Shown: positions 47,050 through 58,504 of the stretch, piece after piece
Layout: each line of letters starts with the position of its first letter
Numbering within the stretch: position 1 is the first letter of the stretch
Source: Boletus sp. NGJ
Taxonomy: Eukaryota; Basidiomycota; Agaricomycetes; Boletales; Boletaceae
Assembly (NCBI GenBank): GCA_019096195.1
Contig: JAGTXK010000030.1
Location: 186,001 to 250,000, forward strand
DNA length: 64,000 nt
Direction: 5' to 3'
Program-made: the position numbers and the translations under genes
The notes under the pieces: model-generated
Seen by the model: only the letters and a program-made list of their open reading frames with translations
What the model was told of the DNA's origin: nothing
Databases searched by the model: none

Positions 47050-49616
47050 TCAGTAGCCAGGCATGGGCGACAGGGTTGCAAGACGAGGACTACTGGGGGC
47101 CAGCCTGGCGGTCAGACCGCGCGGCGATCTCTCGTACAGATGTGCTGAAGAGCCCAGAGGAGACAATAGCGAGGGTTGTCCACTGTTCGGGCCTGCGTGG
47201 TCTAGATCCTTGTTGAGACTCCCAAGAAGGATCTTCAGCATGTACTCGGTGTCAAATACACCATACGCAGGGTCGTATGGAGTGCTGTCAACAATATCCT
47301 GTGCAAGGGTTAAGCGATCATCGCACATATGCATCAAACGGAGCAATATACCCTGATCTTGTAACGGTCCTTGAGGTGGTCATCCAGTGTGTGCAGCAGT
47401 TCGGAAGCAGCTGGGTCTGTGCCGATTTGCACGAATTGAATCCCGAACATGTCATGCCTTGCGCGCTGACGGTCAAGACGATGCGCCGCATTAACGATAA
47501 CTTTCTCTAAATCCGCTTGGTCGGCTGCGCACGTACGTGGTAAAAATTGAGCAAGTACTATCAGGCACGCATAAAACCGCAGCTTACTTGGAAGACCATC
47601 AGTGATCACCAAGACAGTGATCGGCTCATGAGTAGAGCCCTCACGCTCGACAAGAGGTAGGTAATGGTTAATGATCTGGTCGAGCTTCGCACCAGTCGGG
47701 GTGTCTTCGCCTGGAGAGTGGTTAGGATCACATTGTTGTGTGTAATAAACGACACGTGCCTTCGGGCATGACTCGGTTGAACAAGGCAACAACCTCTGCC
47801 CTCGACTACATGACGATTATTTCAATCAATGTCCTCATCGAGTGAGGGAAACGATTACCTGCATGTTTGGAGCATAGTCGTCCCCATGCATAAAGTGAAT
47901 ATCAGTGCCCTTTGATTCGTATTTGTTGGCAATGTCCACAATGCCAGCAAGAGCCTCCCGGGCTTGCTCCCAGAGGTTACCCTCATGCATCTAGTCCAGA
48001 GTCAACAGATTGCTTCAAACTGCCATTAAATCTACTTACAGACATCGAATCGTCGATGACGATGACGGTCTTGATCTCGCTGCGATGGATCAACAGAATG
48101 AAAATGGACTATTAGAGGGATACGCACGCCAATCGTCTAAGACCAGCCTCTCTGTCTGACGAGATATTAAAGGCGTCGGGGATGTATCGCGGGATATCAG
48201 CCTCGACGAGGGTTGTGTTGAGCTGGTCCACCTCGGTACTACGAGATTTTGATCTGTACGATGTTCTTGTTGTACGCTGCTGAGCAAAGATGACCGTACC
48301 CTGCGCAAGAACGCCCTCGGGTTCTGCAGCAGGGAAGCCCCAGCGAAGCTGTGAAGCACAAACAAGCACCTCATAATGAGAGATCTGTAGTCAAAGTCAG
48401 CTCGAGTTCTTCGGTGGACACAAGAGGTGCATACAATGTGCTCTTTACCGGCAAATCCAATGACGGCTCCAGCGAACTGGGGACTCGCTTTGCCGATGTC
48501 TGTCGATGATCGAGGTCTTGAATTCACCAGCCGCATAGTGCAGTCACCAACTACTCACGAAGACTGCCCTCCAAAAGGGCGCGGGCGATGTACGTGGTGC
48601 ATCCATTGCGATCTTCCCCGAAAGGAACGGCATTGTCTGGAATCTCATTACCCTTGGTCAGGACCTGGATATCGATGTCAAACATGGATCGCATGAGATG
48701 AATCTAGGCATACCCAAACCAGAGGGACTGGAGAGCCTTGTCTTTTAAAGTGTTCAGTGCTTCTGCGAGCAGCTTCGAGCCACTGTTCCTTTTGAATCAC
48801 AGAGCGGGATTCTACTACCACCGGGGTGATAGGTCTGCTACCAAAGTCGGACAAGGTCCTCGTCCTCTGCTCGGTTACAAACGACCGAGTTGTGTACTCT
48901 GCGGATGCGGACAAGGGTGAAGCCCTGTTGAGACTGCCTCCAAGGGAAGCATGTTTCGGGTGTGCAGACTTGTGGGAGAAGGACATGATGAGGGAAGTAG
49001 TACAAACCGAGGGTGAGGTCCACTGACGCGCGCATCACCGTCGTTTTATACCTTGCCACATAGGACTCAAAGGGCCACTGTGTCATACGCTCAGTCGAAG
49101 ATAACGATAGCTGGATATCGATGGCTAATAGGACTCACATCAAACACGATGCAGCCCATTGGCAAAAGCGGACGGAAAGCTCGCTGTATTGTGAACGCGT
49201 GTAAATTAACTCGCGAGGCGGTCCTATATCGGCCAAGAACGATGACACCAAATCATGTTGCGGCCAATCGGTGTGACCTAACTTTTCGCGTCCGGTTGGA
49301 ATGAACGAGAAAGCATGTATACACGCACCTCAACATCTACCTCGAGGCCGTCAGGGAACTGATACTTGTGTCCGCAGCGAATTTATGTTGGGATCTTGGC
49401 CGCCTCGTGAAAACCCCACAAGAACCCATCAGCCAGCTTTAACTTTGGCTTGAGGGTATCACCGGAGCTAGCCGTAGCATTTTCCCACCAGTCACACACC
49501 AAAAGTTGCGCCTGACGACGTACTCGAACATGCGGTTACCCGGTTGCACTCTGTTCAGGACGATGGTAGACGACACGAGACTGTCGCATTGCCATGGTAC
49601 GTGTTGCGGTGTCCAT
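47050..49616 (-). CDS. DM9-domain plus von Willebrand factor A protein
   Basis: The minus strand gives, in order: an N-terminal exon with QLLVCDWWENATASSGDTLK and IRCGHKYQFPDGLEVDVE; RAFRPLLPMGCIVFD; WPFESYVARYKTTVMRASVD; LVRIRRVHNSVVCNRAEDED and NSGSKLLAEALNTLKDKAL. A DM9-like block follows: PFGEDRNGCTTYIARALLEG, HIGKASPQFAGAVIGFAGKE and ISHYEVLVCASQLRWGFP (about 48340-48650). A vWA domain follows with a MIDAS-type motif KTVIVIDDSMSMHEGN (about 48000-48080), ITVLVITDGLPSK, FGIQFVQIGTDPAASELLHT and a Ser/Pro tail ending TLSPMPGY. vWA domains bind ligands through metal; DM9 domains can be lectin-like (family knowledge). Oddities: an in-frame TAA at 49383-49385 in the first exon, and an intron near 48710 whose phases do not fit, so the N-terminal half may be decaying or wrongly sequenced. 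Start at 49616 is a guess. Confidence 0.7.
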
Positions 49617-50562
49617 GTTTCACGTTGACTGATCATTAAGAGTGCGGCGGTGACGAGAGGGGGACACAGACAACCGCTAGATCAGGCTCGTATGCCTCAG
49701 GGATCGATGCTTGCTGCGTTTTATTGCACTTGATTATTTACGAGGGCATGAAACGGCGTGTACAGTCCAGGTCTCGGTCCCTGGAACGTGCTCATCGTAT
49801 ACGAATATCTGAACCCTTGACCCTCCGCCCTCTGCCCCTCTTCAGCTTGGCCGACCCTGGAGGGGACAATTGGCTGCCACACTTGACGCCCACTCAGTCA
49901 TGTGGCAGTTGCGCGTAAAGTGCCAGGGCTGGTGTCAGGTGAGCGGCGATCCTCGACCCATCATTGATCGTCCTCAAACCCAGCCCACTCCGACATCCTA
50001 GTCGACTATTTCCGCTGTGCATGGATTCGACCACGTCAACGAAGGAGAGTATCAAATCGCCCAAGGACGACTATTTCGCACGAACCCGTGGGTAGAGAAT
50101 GGCCTCGTTTCGATTGGCAGAGCATACATGTCCGCGGACAACTTTCCGTCGTGTGCGCTCTCAGCTTGTCTGGACTGATTCATATCCGAGTTGGCCGTAT
50201 CGCTATCGCTCTCCGCTGCCATTTCTAAGCAGCGGCCGGTCAACCTTGGTCCAAGTCACTTGACACTGGTTCTGGTTGAAATTTGAAACGGTATCGTTGA
50301 TAAGATTTCGTCGACATGCGGCGTTTGATCCGAAGGCTCACCGAGGTCGGCGAGTTAACGAAATGACGCAGCTGGGGTACAATAACGTGAAATATCTCCA
50401 ATGTATAGGAAATAAAAAAATTCATGTCGTGAATATAACGCCATCCTGTGGACCGTTCCTGACCAACACGACTGACATCCGGTCCACTGGCAACGCCCCA
50501 CACAGGACGATATAAAACGTCCGTCTCCCCGTCGCAGTGGCTCTGTAACGACCCTTTCCTCA
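49617..50562. other. Intergenic
   Basis: About 950 bp with scattered short open frames on both strands and no recognisable gene. It should hold the promoters of both neighbouring genes, which point away from each other. Confidence 0.4.
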
Positions 50563-50960
50563 ATGTGTCACCACGAAGTGTACGTGTTCTCCTCCATTCA
50601 CAGCGTCGACCCTCGTTCTTCACACATACGAACAGCGTAGGCGACTATTACAGAGGATGCGGCGTAAGTAGTGCAACCGGCAATCGTGCGGTAGCCAATC
50701 ACTCACCGCGGCTCTCGTTATAGCACTTCCATGGACGCTACTTCACCGGCGAGGTTTCGGATTGCAACTCTCAGAGATGCAAAACAAGCAAATCCCACAT
50801 GCACAGGACCGCGCTCAACTGTGGATGTCCCACCGTACGTCCCTTCGTTCCGCCCCTATATCTCGACTCCTTACCTTCATCCCAGGTCGTAACCGAAGAC
50901 CGAAGAATACAGAATCTATTTCAGATGCCACATCCAGACTGCGAACGAACGCCGCATTAA
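50563..50960 (+). CDS. Small Cys/His-rich, probably zinc-binding protein
   Basis: Four short exons splice to a protein of about 80 residues. MCHHEV is joined across a 5' intron to VGDYYRGCG, then HFHGRYFTGEVSDCNSQRCK, TSKSHMHRTALNCGCPT and VVTEDRRIQNLFQMPHPDCE, ending RTPH with TAA at 50958-50960. All three introns are GT-AG (starting near 50580, 50670 and 50833) and keep frame. The spacing of C-GH, DC...RC, H.H, C.C and (H/P)DC resembles a family of tiny Cys/His proteins frequent in Agaricomycetes. I infer zinc binding from the residues; the role is unknown. Easily missed because no exon is longer than about 110 nt. Confidence 0.72.
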
Positions 50961-51162
50961 GATCATTACGCCCGCGAGACGCCCCGACATGATATCGTAC
51001 TGGCATCTCCCTCATCCTAGACCTCGCCACCATCGCGTCCCACTACATTAATCTCTTGCTAACGTATGGGTTGGTATCTCGACTGCTCATATACTGTGTA
51101 TGCTACATGTCTGAGAGCTAGACTTTCTCCATCCTCTTGCAATCCACGAATACTGTACTTTG

Positions 51163-51880
51163 CTAAACTGGCGGTCGCGTCATCTTGTTGACCATTGGCT
51201 ACGACGACGTTCATAACGACCCAGACATGAACCGACAGACAGCGCGTGCTCACCGGAAGTCTTGTACTAAGCCCAGCAAGCGTCCCCGACACAGACGACG
51301 GTGCCGCTCTCCGCTCTCTCGGACCCAACTCGATCCCGAGGTACCGCGAAAAGAACTCGTCCAACAACCCAAAAAACGCTTCTTTATCCTCCGGACTCAG
51401 ATGCACCCAGTCAATCCTGTTCACCGCGTCTTGCGACGTTTCTCGATGACTGGGTGGATAGCCACTCGCAGCGCGCGTGGGCGGCGGGGGAGGCACATAC
51501 GCAGGTAGCGCAGACAAGCCCAATCCGACGACATCATGAGGCTGTGTCCTCGACGGAAGCGGAGGACCACTCGTCGAGACACTAGCCATTGTCCCGCCAG
51601 GCGGCGGAGGCGGCGGCGCCCGTGCCCGTTTCCAGTTGGGATCCCAATTTGTTTTGGAGGAGGGTGTGCTCGAGTACCGGTCGCGCGTGTTCGCCGCTGC
51701 GGCGACGCTGGCATCTTTGGCTTTTTCGGCCTTGGCTTTCAGTTCGGCGACTGGGTTCAGGACGTGAGGATCTGGCGTTTGAATGGGTCGTCGCGGGGCT
51801 CACAGTTTACCATCGTTGGCGTTCTCACCTGCGGGCTGATCAGACCTCGAGCAATCGATGTGGTGTGGAGATTATCAGCT
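51163..51880 (-). CDS. Proline-rich protein, C-terminal part clear, start unresolved
   Basis: Exon chain on the minus strand: a putative upstream exon ending at about 51832, a 56-nt GT-AG intron, then DPHVLNPVAELKAKAEKAKD, ASVAAAANTRDRYSSTPSSK, TNWDPNWKRARAPPPPPPGG, a Pro-rich linker, and NRIDWVHLSPEDKEAFFGLL, DEFFSRYLGIELGPRE. A last intron leads to PMVNKMTRPPV and TAG at 51163-51165; reading through instead would end at 51059. The helical block DWxxLxxEDKxAFFxxLDEFF at the C-terminus looks conserved. Poly-proline stretches suggest SH3 or WW partners, as in actin-patch proteins, but that is inference. No convincing start codon was found. Confidence 0.55.
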
Positions 51881-52193
51881 CGACGTTGGGGACGTGCAAC
51901 TAGCTCACGTTCAGCGATTATCGACGATTGGTAGTGATGGTGTATGATAAAGTGTGAATGGGTGTGGATTATATTGCATTTTATAATACCAGGCTCGTGG
52001 GGAGCATCACGTGCCGGGGGCCACAACAGATATGTTGACAGATAGTAATGTAACAGCGTAAAAGTGCCAACATTTATAATGTACATTCTCTAATCCGGGA
52101 CCAAGCCGTCAATAAACATAAAAGAGCGTAAAGCAATGCCGTCGTCCATCAGTGAGTCGGAGGCATCGAGGACAAAGGAGAGACCCAGCCACC

Positions 52194-52842
52194 TCATTGC
52201 TTCGCTTGCTTCGAAACCACCACTGCGGTAATCAACAGAACGAGACACACAAAGAACGAAAGGAGTGCCCATAGACAGCGCTTGGCCCATTTCGTTTCTG
52301 TTGCTCTCATCTCAGAGAGCATCTTCTCCTTTTCCTCTTCCGTCCTATCCGACTCCCAATCCGCAGACACGCGTATCGGCGCAAACAAAAAGTAGACGCC
52401 GACAGCCCAAAAGACAGGGAAGACTAACGGGTCACAAACGAGACCGTGAGCGATAAAGGTCCGCTCGATGCAGAAAAAAAAACGTACAGAATCCATATTT
52501 GAACAGGTGTCGCGCGACCGTTTCCATCTCGAAATCAGGGGATGGTGTGTACACGGGAAGCTTTTCGCCATCCCAGTCTGGTGAATATGGCGGGGGTACG
52601 CGATGTTCGCGACGTTGTGTCCGTGTGCGATGACCCCGTCCCCCAAAGAAATCACCCAGCGCATCATCGTTTAGCTGCCTCTGTGAATGGTGCGAACGGG
52701 GCGGTGGTAGTGTGGGGGTGCTGCTCGTTCTGGAATCTAGGGTAGGGGTCGCGGTCGTTTCTGACTCTCTGGAGATGTGCACGCGTAGTTGGAGGTCGTC
52801 GGCGCCATGGTTTGGTGCCAAGATATTAGAAAAAGGACTCAT
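52194..52842 (-). CDS. Small membrane protein with two hydrophobic segments
   Basis: First exon MSPFSNILAPNHGADDLQLR begins a Ser/Thr/His-rich cytosolic part ending PPPYSPDWDGEKLPVYTPSP and ETVARHLFKYGF. One intron later comes LFPVFWAVGVYFLFAPIRVS (helix 1), an acidic/basic linker TEEEKEKMLSEMRATETKW, and AKRCLWALLSFFVCLVLLIT plus AVVVSKQAKQ (helix 2), with the stop at 52194-52196. PPPY is a possible WW-domain (Nedd4/Rsp5) docking motif. About 200 residues; I do not recognise a named family. Confidence 0.72.
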
Positions 52843-53234
52843 GGCTGAGGGTGATTGTGAAGTGATGTGAGTACGGTGGGGTGACCTGCAACCGGGTTAA
52901 AGCTGGCGTTAGCGGAGACTGCCATCATAAATACGTTGCATTCTGCCGCACGAGTGGCGTGCGGACATGGCAGCTCTGACCCAAGTTGGTAAAAGACAAA
53001 AGAATGACGGGTCACACTATCACACCCCGCCCTCGTGGTGTCATGCCTTGGAATGGAAATCAACCCCCACACTTGCCTAAAATGGTCACGCTGTCTCACG
53101 AGACTGCCAGACGAAGACAATAAGAAAACGATGCGCGGGAGAAACAAAAAAAGAAAAGGTTTATTGAGAGGACATTCTCTATTGTCCCTATTGTCTTGGG
53201 AGACAGCTTGGATCCCTCGGCAACGAAAACTCAA

Positions 53235-56200
53235 TTATACGGAACGTGCCTCAGTGCTAGCACGATACGCTGCCTTCAATATCATCGCCATCTCCTTGCG
53301 AGACTCCCAAAGCGGTAGGACAATACAGAACGTGCCGCTCGCAAACGCCCAGATACTGTACCATCAAGATCAATGGATCGCCTCAAAAGGAGCAATATAT
53401 GGAACGTACATCGAGCAAGCCGTCCAGAACGTGTAAAACGTTCGGCTAAATACATAGTGCGAGAAAAACATCGGCAAGGGCACTAACAAGACGTCAACCC
53501 AAAATCATTCTAGGAAGGGAAAGCTCACCGATGATGATTACTATAGCCGCAAAAATGCCCGAGTGGATGAGTGCCTTCTTGAAGACACGTTTGAGTGACG
53601 CCATCCGCTGCTCCTCGTCGTTAGATGGGCCGTCCAGATCACTCAAAGAGTCTTTCTTCGACTGTTTCTCGAGGTCGGGAGACGCACCCCCCTTCTTGGA
53701 ACTGTCTTCTGACTCTTCGTCCACAGGTTCATCATCAGCGTAGTCGTCCAACATTGCGATCGCGCGCGTTCCAGAAAAGTCGTAGTCCGCTGGACCTGTA
53801 CGCCGCTTCAGAAACATATCATAGGTTCTAATCTGACATCCAGCTTACTCATCAGAGACACAGATACGGTAAGTATTCCCGAGAAGAGAAGACCAGCAAG
53901 TCCGCTGCAAACAGCAGAATACGGTTCCGCAAGATTGGGAATATTAATTTGTCCTATCGCACCCCGTGAATAGTCTCGATCGTGAACTTGACACCAAATC
54001 GTACCATATATCTTCCAACAACCGATCATCCATGCAAGCATTCCTAGACAGGCTCCGCCAATCGCCCCACAAACTACACCTGCACGCGTCAGTTTAGACC
54101 ACGAGACTGCAAGTGCAATCGGTATGACTGCAGGGCTGAGGACGACACCCCTAGTACGATTTAGTTGCGCTCGCGGGGTGTGAGGACCGTCTCACTGTAC
54201 ATAATAGAGCTAAGCAAAACACAGTCAGCGTGAAGCTGAAGCTCGGTAACGCCAGTACAAATCTTACCCATCCCAAGTTGATGTTTCCGGCATTAAGCTA
54301 GAACGTTATCAACTTCTGCATAATCAAAAATTAAAGCACCTTACGATGGAAGCCCAACAGCCCATCCAAACAGCCCAGAAGCAGATGAAATAATGGGATA
54401 CCCTGACGATCTCCTCACCCGTTGCCTTTGGTCTGAAATACGTTCGATATATACTGATACAGGTCAAAATCAACGAAAGCAGGAAACAAAAATAGTCATA
54501 CTCGTATGAGCTGTCAGCATATCGAGAACAGGTGAGCAGCGGGCATCACACTTCAAAATCACTACACTCACAAAAGACTCGACACCCCAATGAGTTCAGC
54601 ACTTGCAGCGGACGTGACTGCCATACTGGACGGGGTTGAGTCATCCATTCGCAAGAGTGACTTTTTACTCACAAGACAACGAGCAGAATCGCAACTGCGC
54701 CTCCCTTTCCCATGAGGACTGCTGCTGCTGCCGGTGCAGCGAGCCCTGCGCTCGTCTGAGTCGGCGACAGCAAGGAAGGATAAGTTGGAAAGTTTGGCTG
54801 GAACAGCACCTGACGTCAGTGACGAAGCGCATTCTCCTTGCAGATCTCACATTGTGAAGCAGCGCCCTGGCACACAAACCGAGGCAAGAGCCAAAAGCCC
54901 AAGGCACCGCGAACCAGGAGAGACCGCCCAGCATCTGAAATGCGTTTACTACTTAGGCATGTGACTACTGGATTCTGCACTCACATATGCCTTTGATGTC
55001 GATTCAGGTTGGCTCGCAATCGCCTGACGATGCGATTATTCTGCATATTGCGTTTACTTTGGATCTCATCTACTTACTCTCTGCCAATAGCCTAGTATGC
55101 GTTCTGTCAACCACATTCCCCAGTCAATCAACCTCAGGCTCACCTTGGTCACAAAACACCCCAGCAAAACCAGAAAGAATGGCCGCCGCACCGAATACGA
55201 GACCTTGATTGGACTTCATAGTGAGGTAGCTACCATCTTGATTACCCACCACTGGGATGTCAATCGCTGCTTGTTGTAATAAATCATACAGTTCCGAGAC
55301 GCTTCCAACCGCGGGGGACGTTCCGCTGCGCTAAGATTCAGTTTCGCGTTAATCGGAGGGAAAAGTATGGGACGGACTAAGCCCTGAAGATGAAGATATA
55401 GATGATGATGAAGAGAATGATGGTATGACTCCAGTCACAGATGAACGTCGCACGCAAACCTCCGAAAATGACGTAGACCGCGATCCCGATGGGCAGCAAG
55501 AAATAAGCCGCATAGACGTTCATCCCCGTGAGCGCATTGACTGTCGCAGACCCTCCAACTAAGAAATGGGCTCAGTAATCTGTTATACGCCAGGAAGGAG
55601 TGTTGGACGAACGGAGCAAAGACCCGCAGGTGATCAGGACGCAGAGGAAGGCATAAATTGTGAAGAGGATGTGACCAGCTGTTCCGAACCGCGTCTTGAC
55701 TATCTCCAGGAACGTATGGGCACCGTTGGCATTCATCTTCACTTTGGATGCAACCATGCCAAACATGCCGACTTGGATGGCTCCGCCGGCGCCGTACCAC
55801 CTTCCGCACAACTGATATTGATATCTAGGATTCGTCCAGGTGCACGTATCACGCACCACGGTCCGCTCACGCCTGTGATGAGATAAGTCACAAAGTCTCA
55901 AGACACACGATGAACCGACCGAAAGTGTATGCCGCCGTACTCGACTGGAGAAGGGTAGCACTCCATGTCCACGCACTTACTCTGGTTTGGAGAAAAACGG
56001 TGATGTGAGACAGATGTTCAATTCGAACTAAATAAAAATGAGCCACAGACATGCCGCAACAAACTAGACCAGGCTGAGAAACGACGAGTTCAGTGGTGGT
56101 AGATCTCGCGAACAAACAACCTAGTGGACACCTTGATGCTCCTCGAAGCGCTCTGGAGAATATGAGTGACGGCGATCACCGATAAGATAACAATCGGTCG

Positions 56201-56476
56201 TACCGTAAACTCCTCGGACGATGCAGGGGAGAATTTGAAGAATTTGCGTTGGAGCATCGTCAATATCAACATGATGAAAGCAAAGAAGAATCCGACCCCT
56301 GCATCTCGTTCATGGAAAAGATAGCTGCGTACACGTTAACGAACGCACCAACAACCACACCATATCCGACGCTTTGGCCTAGTAGGTAACAACATCGACG
56401 AGCATTCAAATCCAAGTATGGGTGGCTACATACTTAGAAGGGGCTTGAACTCGGAGTACGTTTGCGCACTGGACAT
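53235..56476 (-). CDS. DUR3: DUR3-type urea/polyamine transporter (sodium:solute symporter family)
   Basis: Starts MSSAQTYSEFKPLL at 56476, then GQSVGYGVVVGAFVNVYAA and FIMLILTMLQRKFFKFSPAS. Exons on the minus strand continue with SAWTWSATLLQSSTAAY, WYGAGGAIQVGMFGMVASKV, NGAHTFLEIVKTRFGTAGHI and LVGGSATVNALTGMNVYAAY. FLLPIGIAVYVIFGGLRATF and ICDWSHTIILFIIIYIFIF follow. These are transmembrane blocks in the order of fungal DUR3. The C-terminal end has an acidic loop, RVFKKALIHSGIFAAIVIII, then, after two small introns, PLPMFFSHYVFSRTFYTFWT, IIWAFASGTFCIVLPLWESR and ASTEARSV plus TAA at 53235-53237. DUR3 imports urea at the plasma membrane and is usually controlled by nitrogen status (family knowledge). 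Gene with about 15 introns, many only 45-55 nt. Confidence 0.87.
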
Positions 56477-56895
56477 TGCAGCAGAAAGAGCAAACGACGG
56501 GAAAGACAAAGTCGCCAAGCCCTTGCAACAGCCAGCTACATAGTTTACCGAGTTCTAAGAATACACGATGGAAGATAAGAGGAGCGCTGGAGTGTGAGGG
56601 TCAGTGCAGGAATGACAGCGTGTGGAGTGACCAAAGTGTGCGAACGGAAAGATAACCAGGCAGGCAGAACGAGAACCTGTTGGTTGAATGGTTGATCACC
56701 AATCATTCTCCGAATGTTTAGTCACGAGGCAGAAATGACTGGAAGGATAGTTTATATCCTCGAACCGATGTCCATGCATCCAACTCGCCAGTGCAGATAG
56801 GAATTTGTAAAAAACTGAGAGGGTACAGAAGAAGGTGCTCACGGAGACGACATCACAGAAAGGTTGTAGTGAAGGCCAAAATTAAGACATTTGCA
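56477..56895. promoter_or_regulatory. Upstream region of the DUR3-type gene
   Basis: About 420 bp between the DUR3 start codon and the end of the small gene upstream. It should contain the transporter promoter. No site could be assigned with confidence. Confidence 0.35.
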
Positions 56896-57312
56896 TCAGG
56901 AGGTGGCAGAGAGCGGAGTTGAGGACGTGTCGGAATCGTCCCTTTGCTGCTTCGCTAGACGGGCTCTGGACCAGGTTGGAATGTGAGTATAATGTCGGCG
57001 AGCTCTCGGGGGATGCCAAAGATCAACCTACCTGTTTCTCACCGCAAGCACTTTCATCGTCCTCTCTCTTTCCGCTTCGGTCATGTTCTCCCAATTGGCG
57101 ATTTTCGACAACGTCTAGGGATTGGCTCAGCACCTCATCGTGACAATAATTCAATTTTCTACCCCATCGCTGTTCACGACCACCGGGCCCAGATTATCGA
57201 GCCTCACCGGCGCCGCTGCGCCGATCGGGACGTTCGGCACGCAAGGGTCTTCGAGCGACTGAGGACTCGGAGCAGGGAGTGGAATGCTCAGGGTGGATGG
57301 GTTCGTCGACAT
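56896..57312 (-). CDS. Small conserved fungal protein, function unknown
   Basis: Three exons on the minus strand. Exon 1 (57312 down to about 57163): MSTNPSTLSIPLPAPSPQSL, EDPCVPNVPIGAAAPVRLDN, LGPVVVNSDG. After a 48-nt intron: TLSKIANWENMTEAERERTM, KVLAVRNR. After a further intron: ARLAKQQRDDSDTSSTPLSA, TS and TGA at 56896-56898. All borders are GT-AG and in phase. The pattern DPCxPNxPxGxxAPVRLxxLGPVVVNxDGTLSxIxNWxxMTExE is, as I recall, a motif of a small protein found across filamentous fungi. No function is known to me. A longer reading frame with a signal-like start (57562 down to 57194) overlaps it in another frame and is judged spurious. Confidence 0.72.
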
Positions 57313-57718
57313 TCTGGTAGTTGACCTGGATGACTTGGTGGTACACTCGCAAGTGGTGACACCATCGTTTGTCCGAGTTAATACTAGAACGTTCGAAGAG
57401 ACCCTCTTTCAACCTCGATTTGTCAATCTGCAAAATGTGCAATGTCAAGTCAATTGGCCCAAGGTGCAGGTGAACGCAGCTCGCGCAATGCGAATGCTCT
57501 GCAACCCAGTGATTCGGAACAAGCAAGAGTGCAACGATTGCAATTATCGCTAGCCGAACCAATGACTAGGACAGTTGTTCGGGGTTGTACTCAATCCGGA
57601 CCAGTTTGTATCGCAATCATCTCACCACATATAAGAGCAAGCCACGGTCAAGCTTTGGCAGCTCGGGGCCATCGCCGCCTTCTAGATCTCCACTCCTCCC
57701 AGGGATTAACAGTCGGTC

Positions 57719-58196
57719 ATGTTCGGATCTCAGCCTTCAGTTTTCTCCTCCCAACCCCACTCTCTAAGCGAGGCGGCCTCGAGTCTTGTCTGTCGTATCC
57801 CTGAACTCGTTCGCCGTCTCCGCGATCTCCAGAACGAAGAAGCCAAGCTCGATGCTCAGGCATGCCAGCTCATGGAGCAACTTACAAAGGCCAAAGACAG
57901 ACCATCAACGCCATCCCATCCCATCGTCTCCACCCCAGTCTCGAAGGTTTATATCCGCGCCACGGAAAGCACAGCCGATAAGGTTAACCCGAGTACCCCA
58001 CCTCACATTGATCTAAGTATGTAGCTTTTTCTTGACCTTGAAAAAATATTGAATGTGTTTGGCAGGAAACATAGAGACACCAGTAAAAGCGTTTTTGTTG
58101 ATGGAGTCGTTTGCATTAGCGATGTCGGTCAAAAGTAAACGCAAGGGGAGGATATTCTTGGCCGGAGATAGCACTGAGTTTGGGGAGAGAAGGTAG
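57719..58196 (+). CDS. Small coiled-coil-like hypothetical protein
   Basis: MFGSQPSVFSSQPHSLSEAA starts the protein, then SSLVCRIPELVRRLRDLQNE and EAKLDAQACQLMEQLTKAK, a heptad-like helix of about 40 residues. PSTPSHPIVSTPVSKVYIR and STPPHIDL follow. A 46-nt intron (gtatgt to ggcag, 58019-58064) restores a frame RNIETPVKAFLLMESFALAM, SVKSKRKGRIFLAGDSTEFG and ERR plus TAG at 58194-58196; without splicing it stops at 58024. No family recognised. The antiparallel neighbours leave room for a normal promoter in 57313-57718. Confidence 0.5.
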
Positions 58197-58504
58197 AGCT
58201 GAAGCGGTGGGGGGTTGACGCATCATAGTTGCAATTTCTTTCAAAGATGGGTATCGATGGATGGCCGACTTGAGACACGTTAATTTCGGAGGGAGGGTAT
58301 CACCAACGAACTGAGCTGCGTGCCGTCTGCTGAATATTGGCCCGAGCCGATACCTATGTACGCGAGACTGATCTAAATTATGCAGATTATCAGGCGAGCT
58401 TGAGCAACGTGTATATAGTGTTTACGTCCTATAATGGAATGCACTCAGATCTTCAGACAGGCACGCATATACAGCGCTGACTTACTATGGTCGAAAGAAG
58501 CACC
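58197..58504. other. Intergenic, convergent 3' ends
   Basis: About 310 bp between two convergent genes; probable 3' UTRs and nothing else seen. Confidence 0.4.

Noticed and set aside
57194-57562. Minus-strand frame beginning with a signal-peptide-like MVRLAIIAIVALLLV
   Set aside because: The same DNA encodes, in another frame with good splice sites, the conserved small protein at 56896-57312. The hydrophobic start lies in its upstream region and no family supports it.
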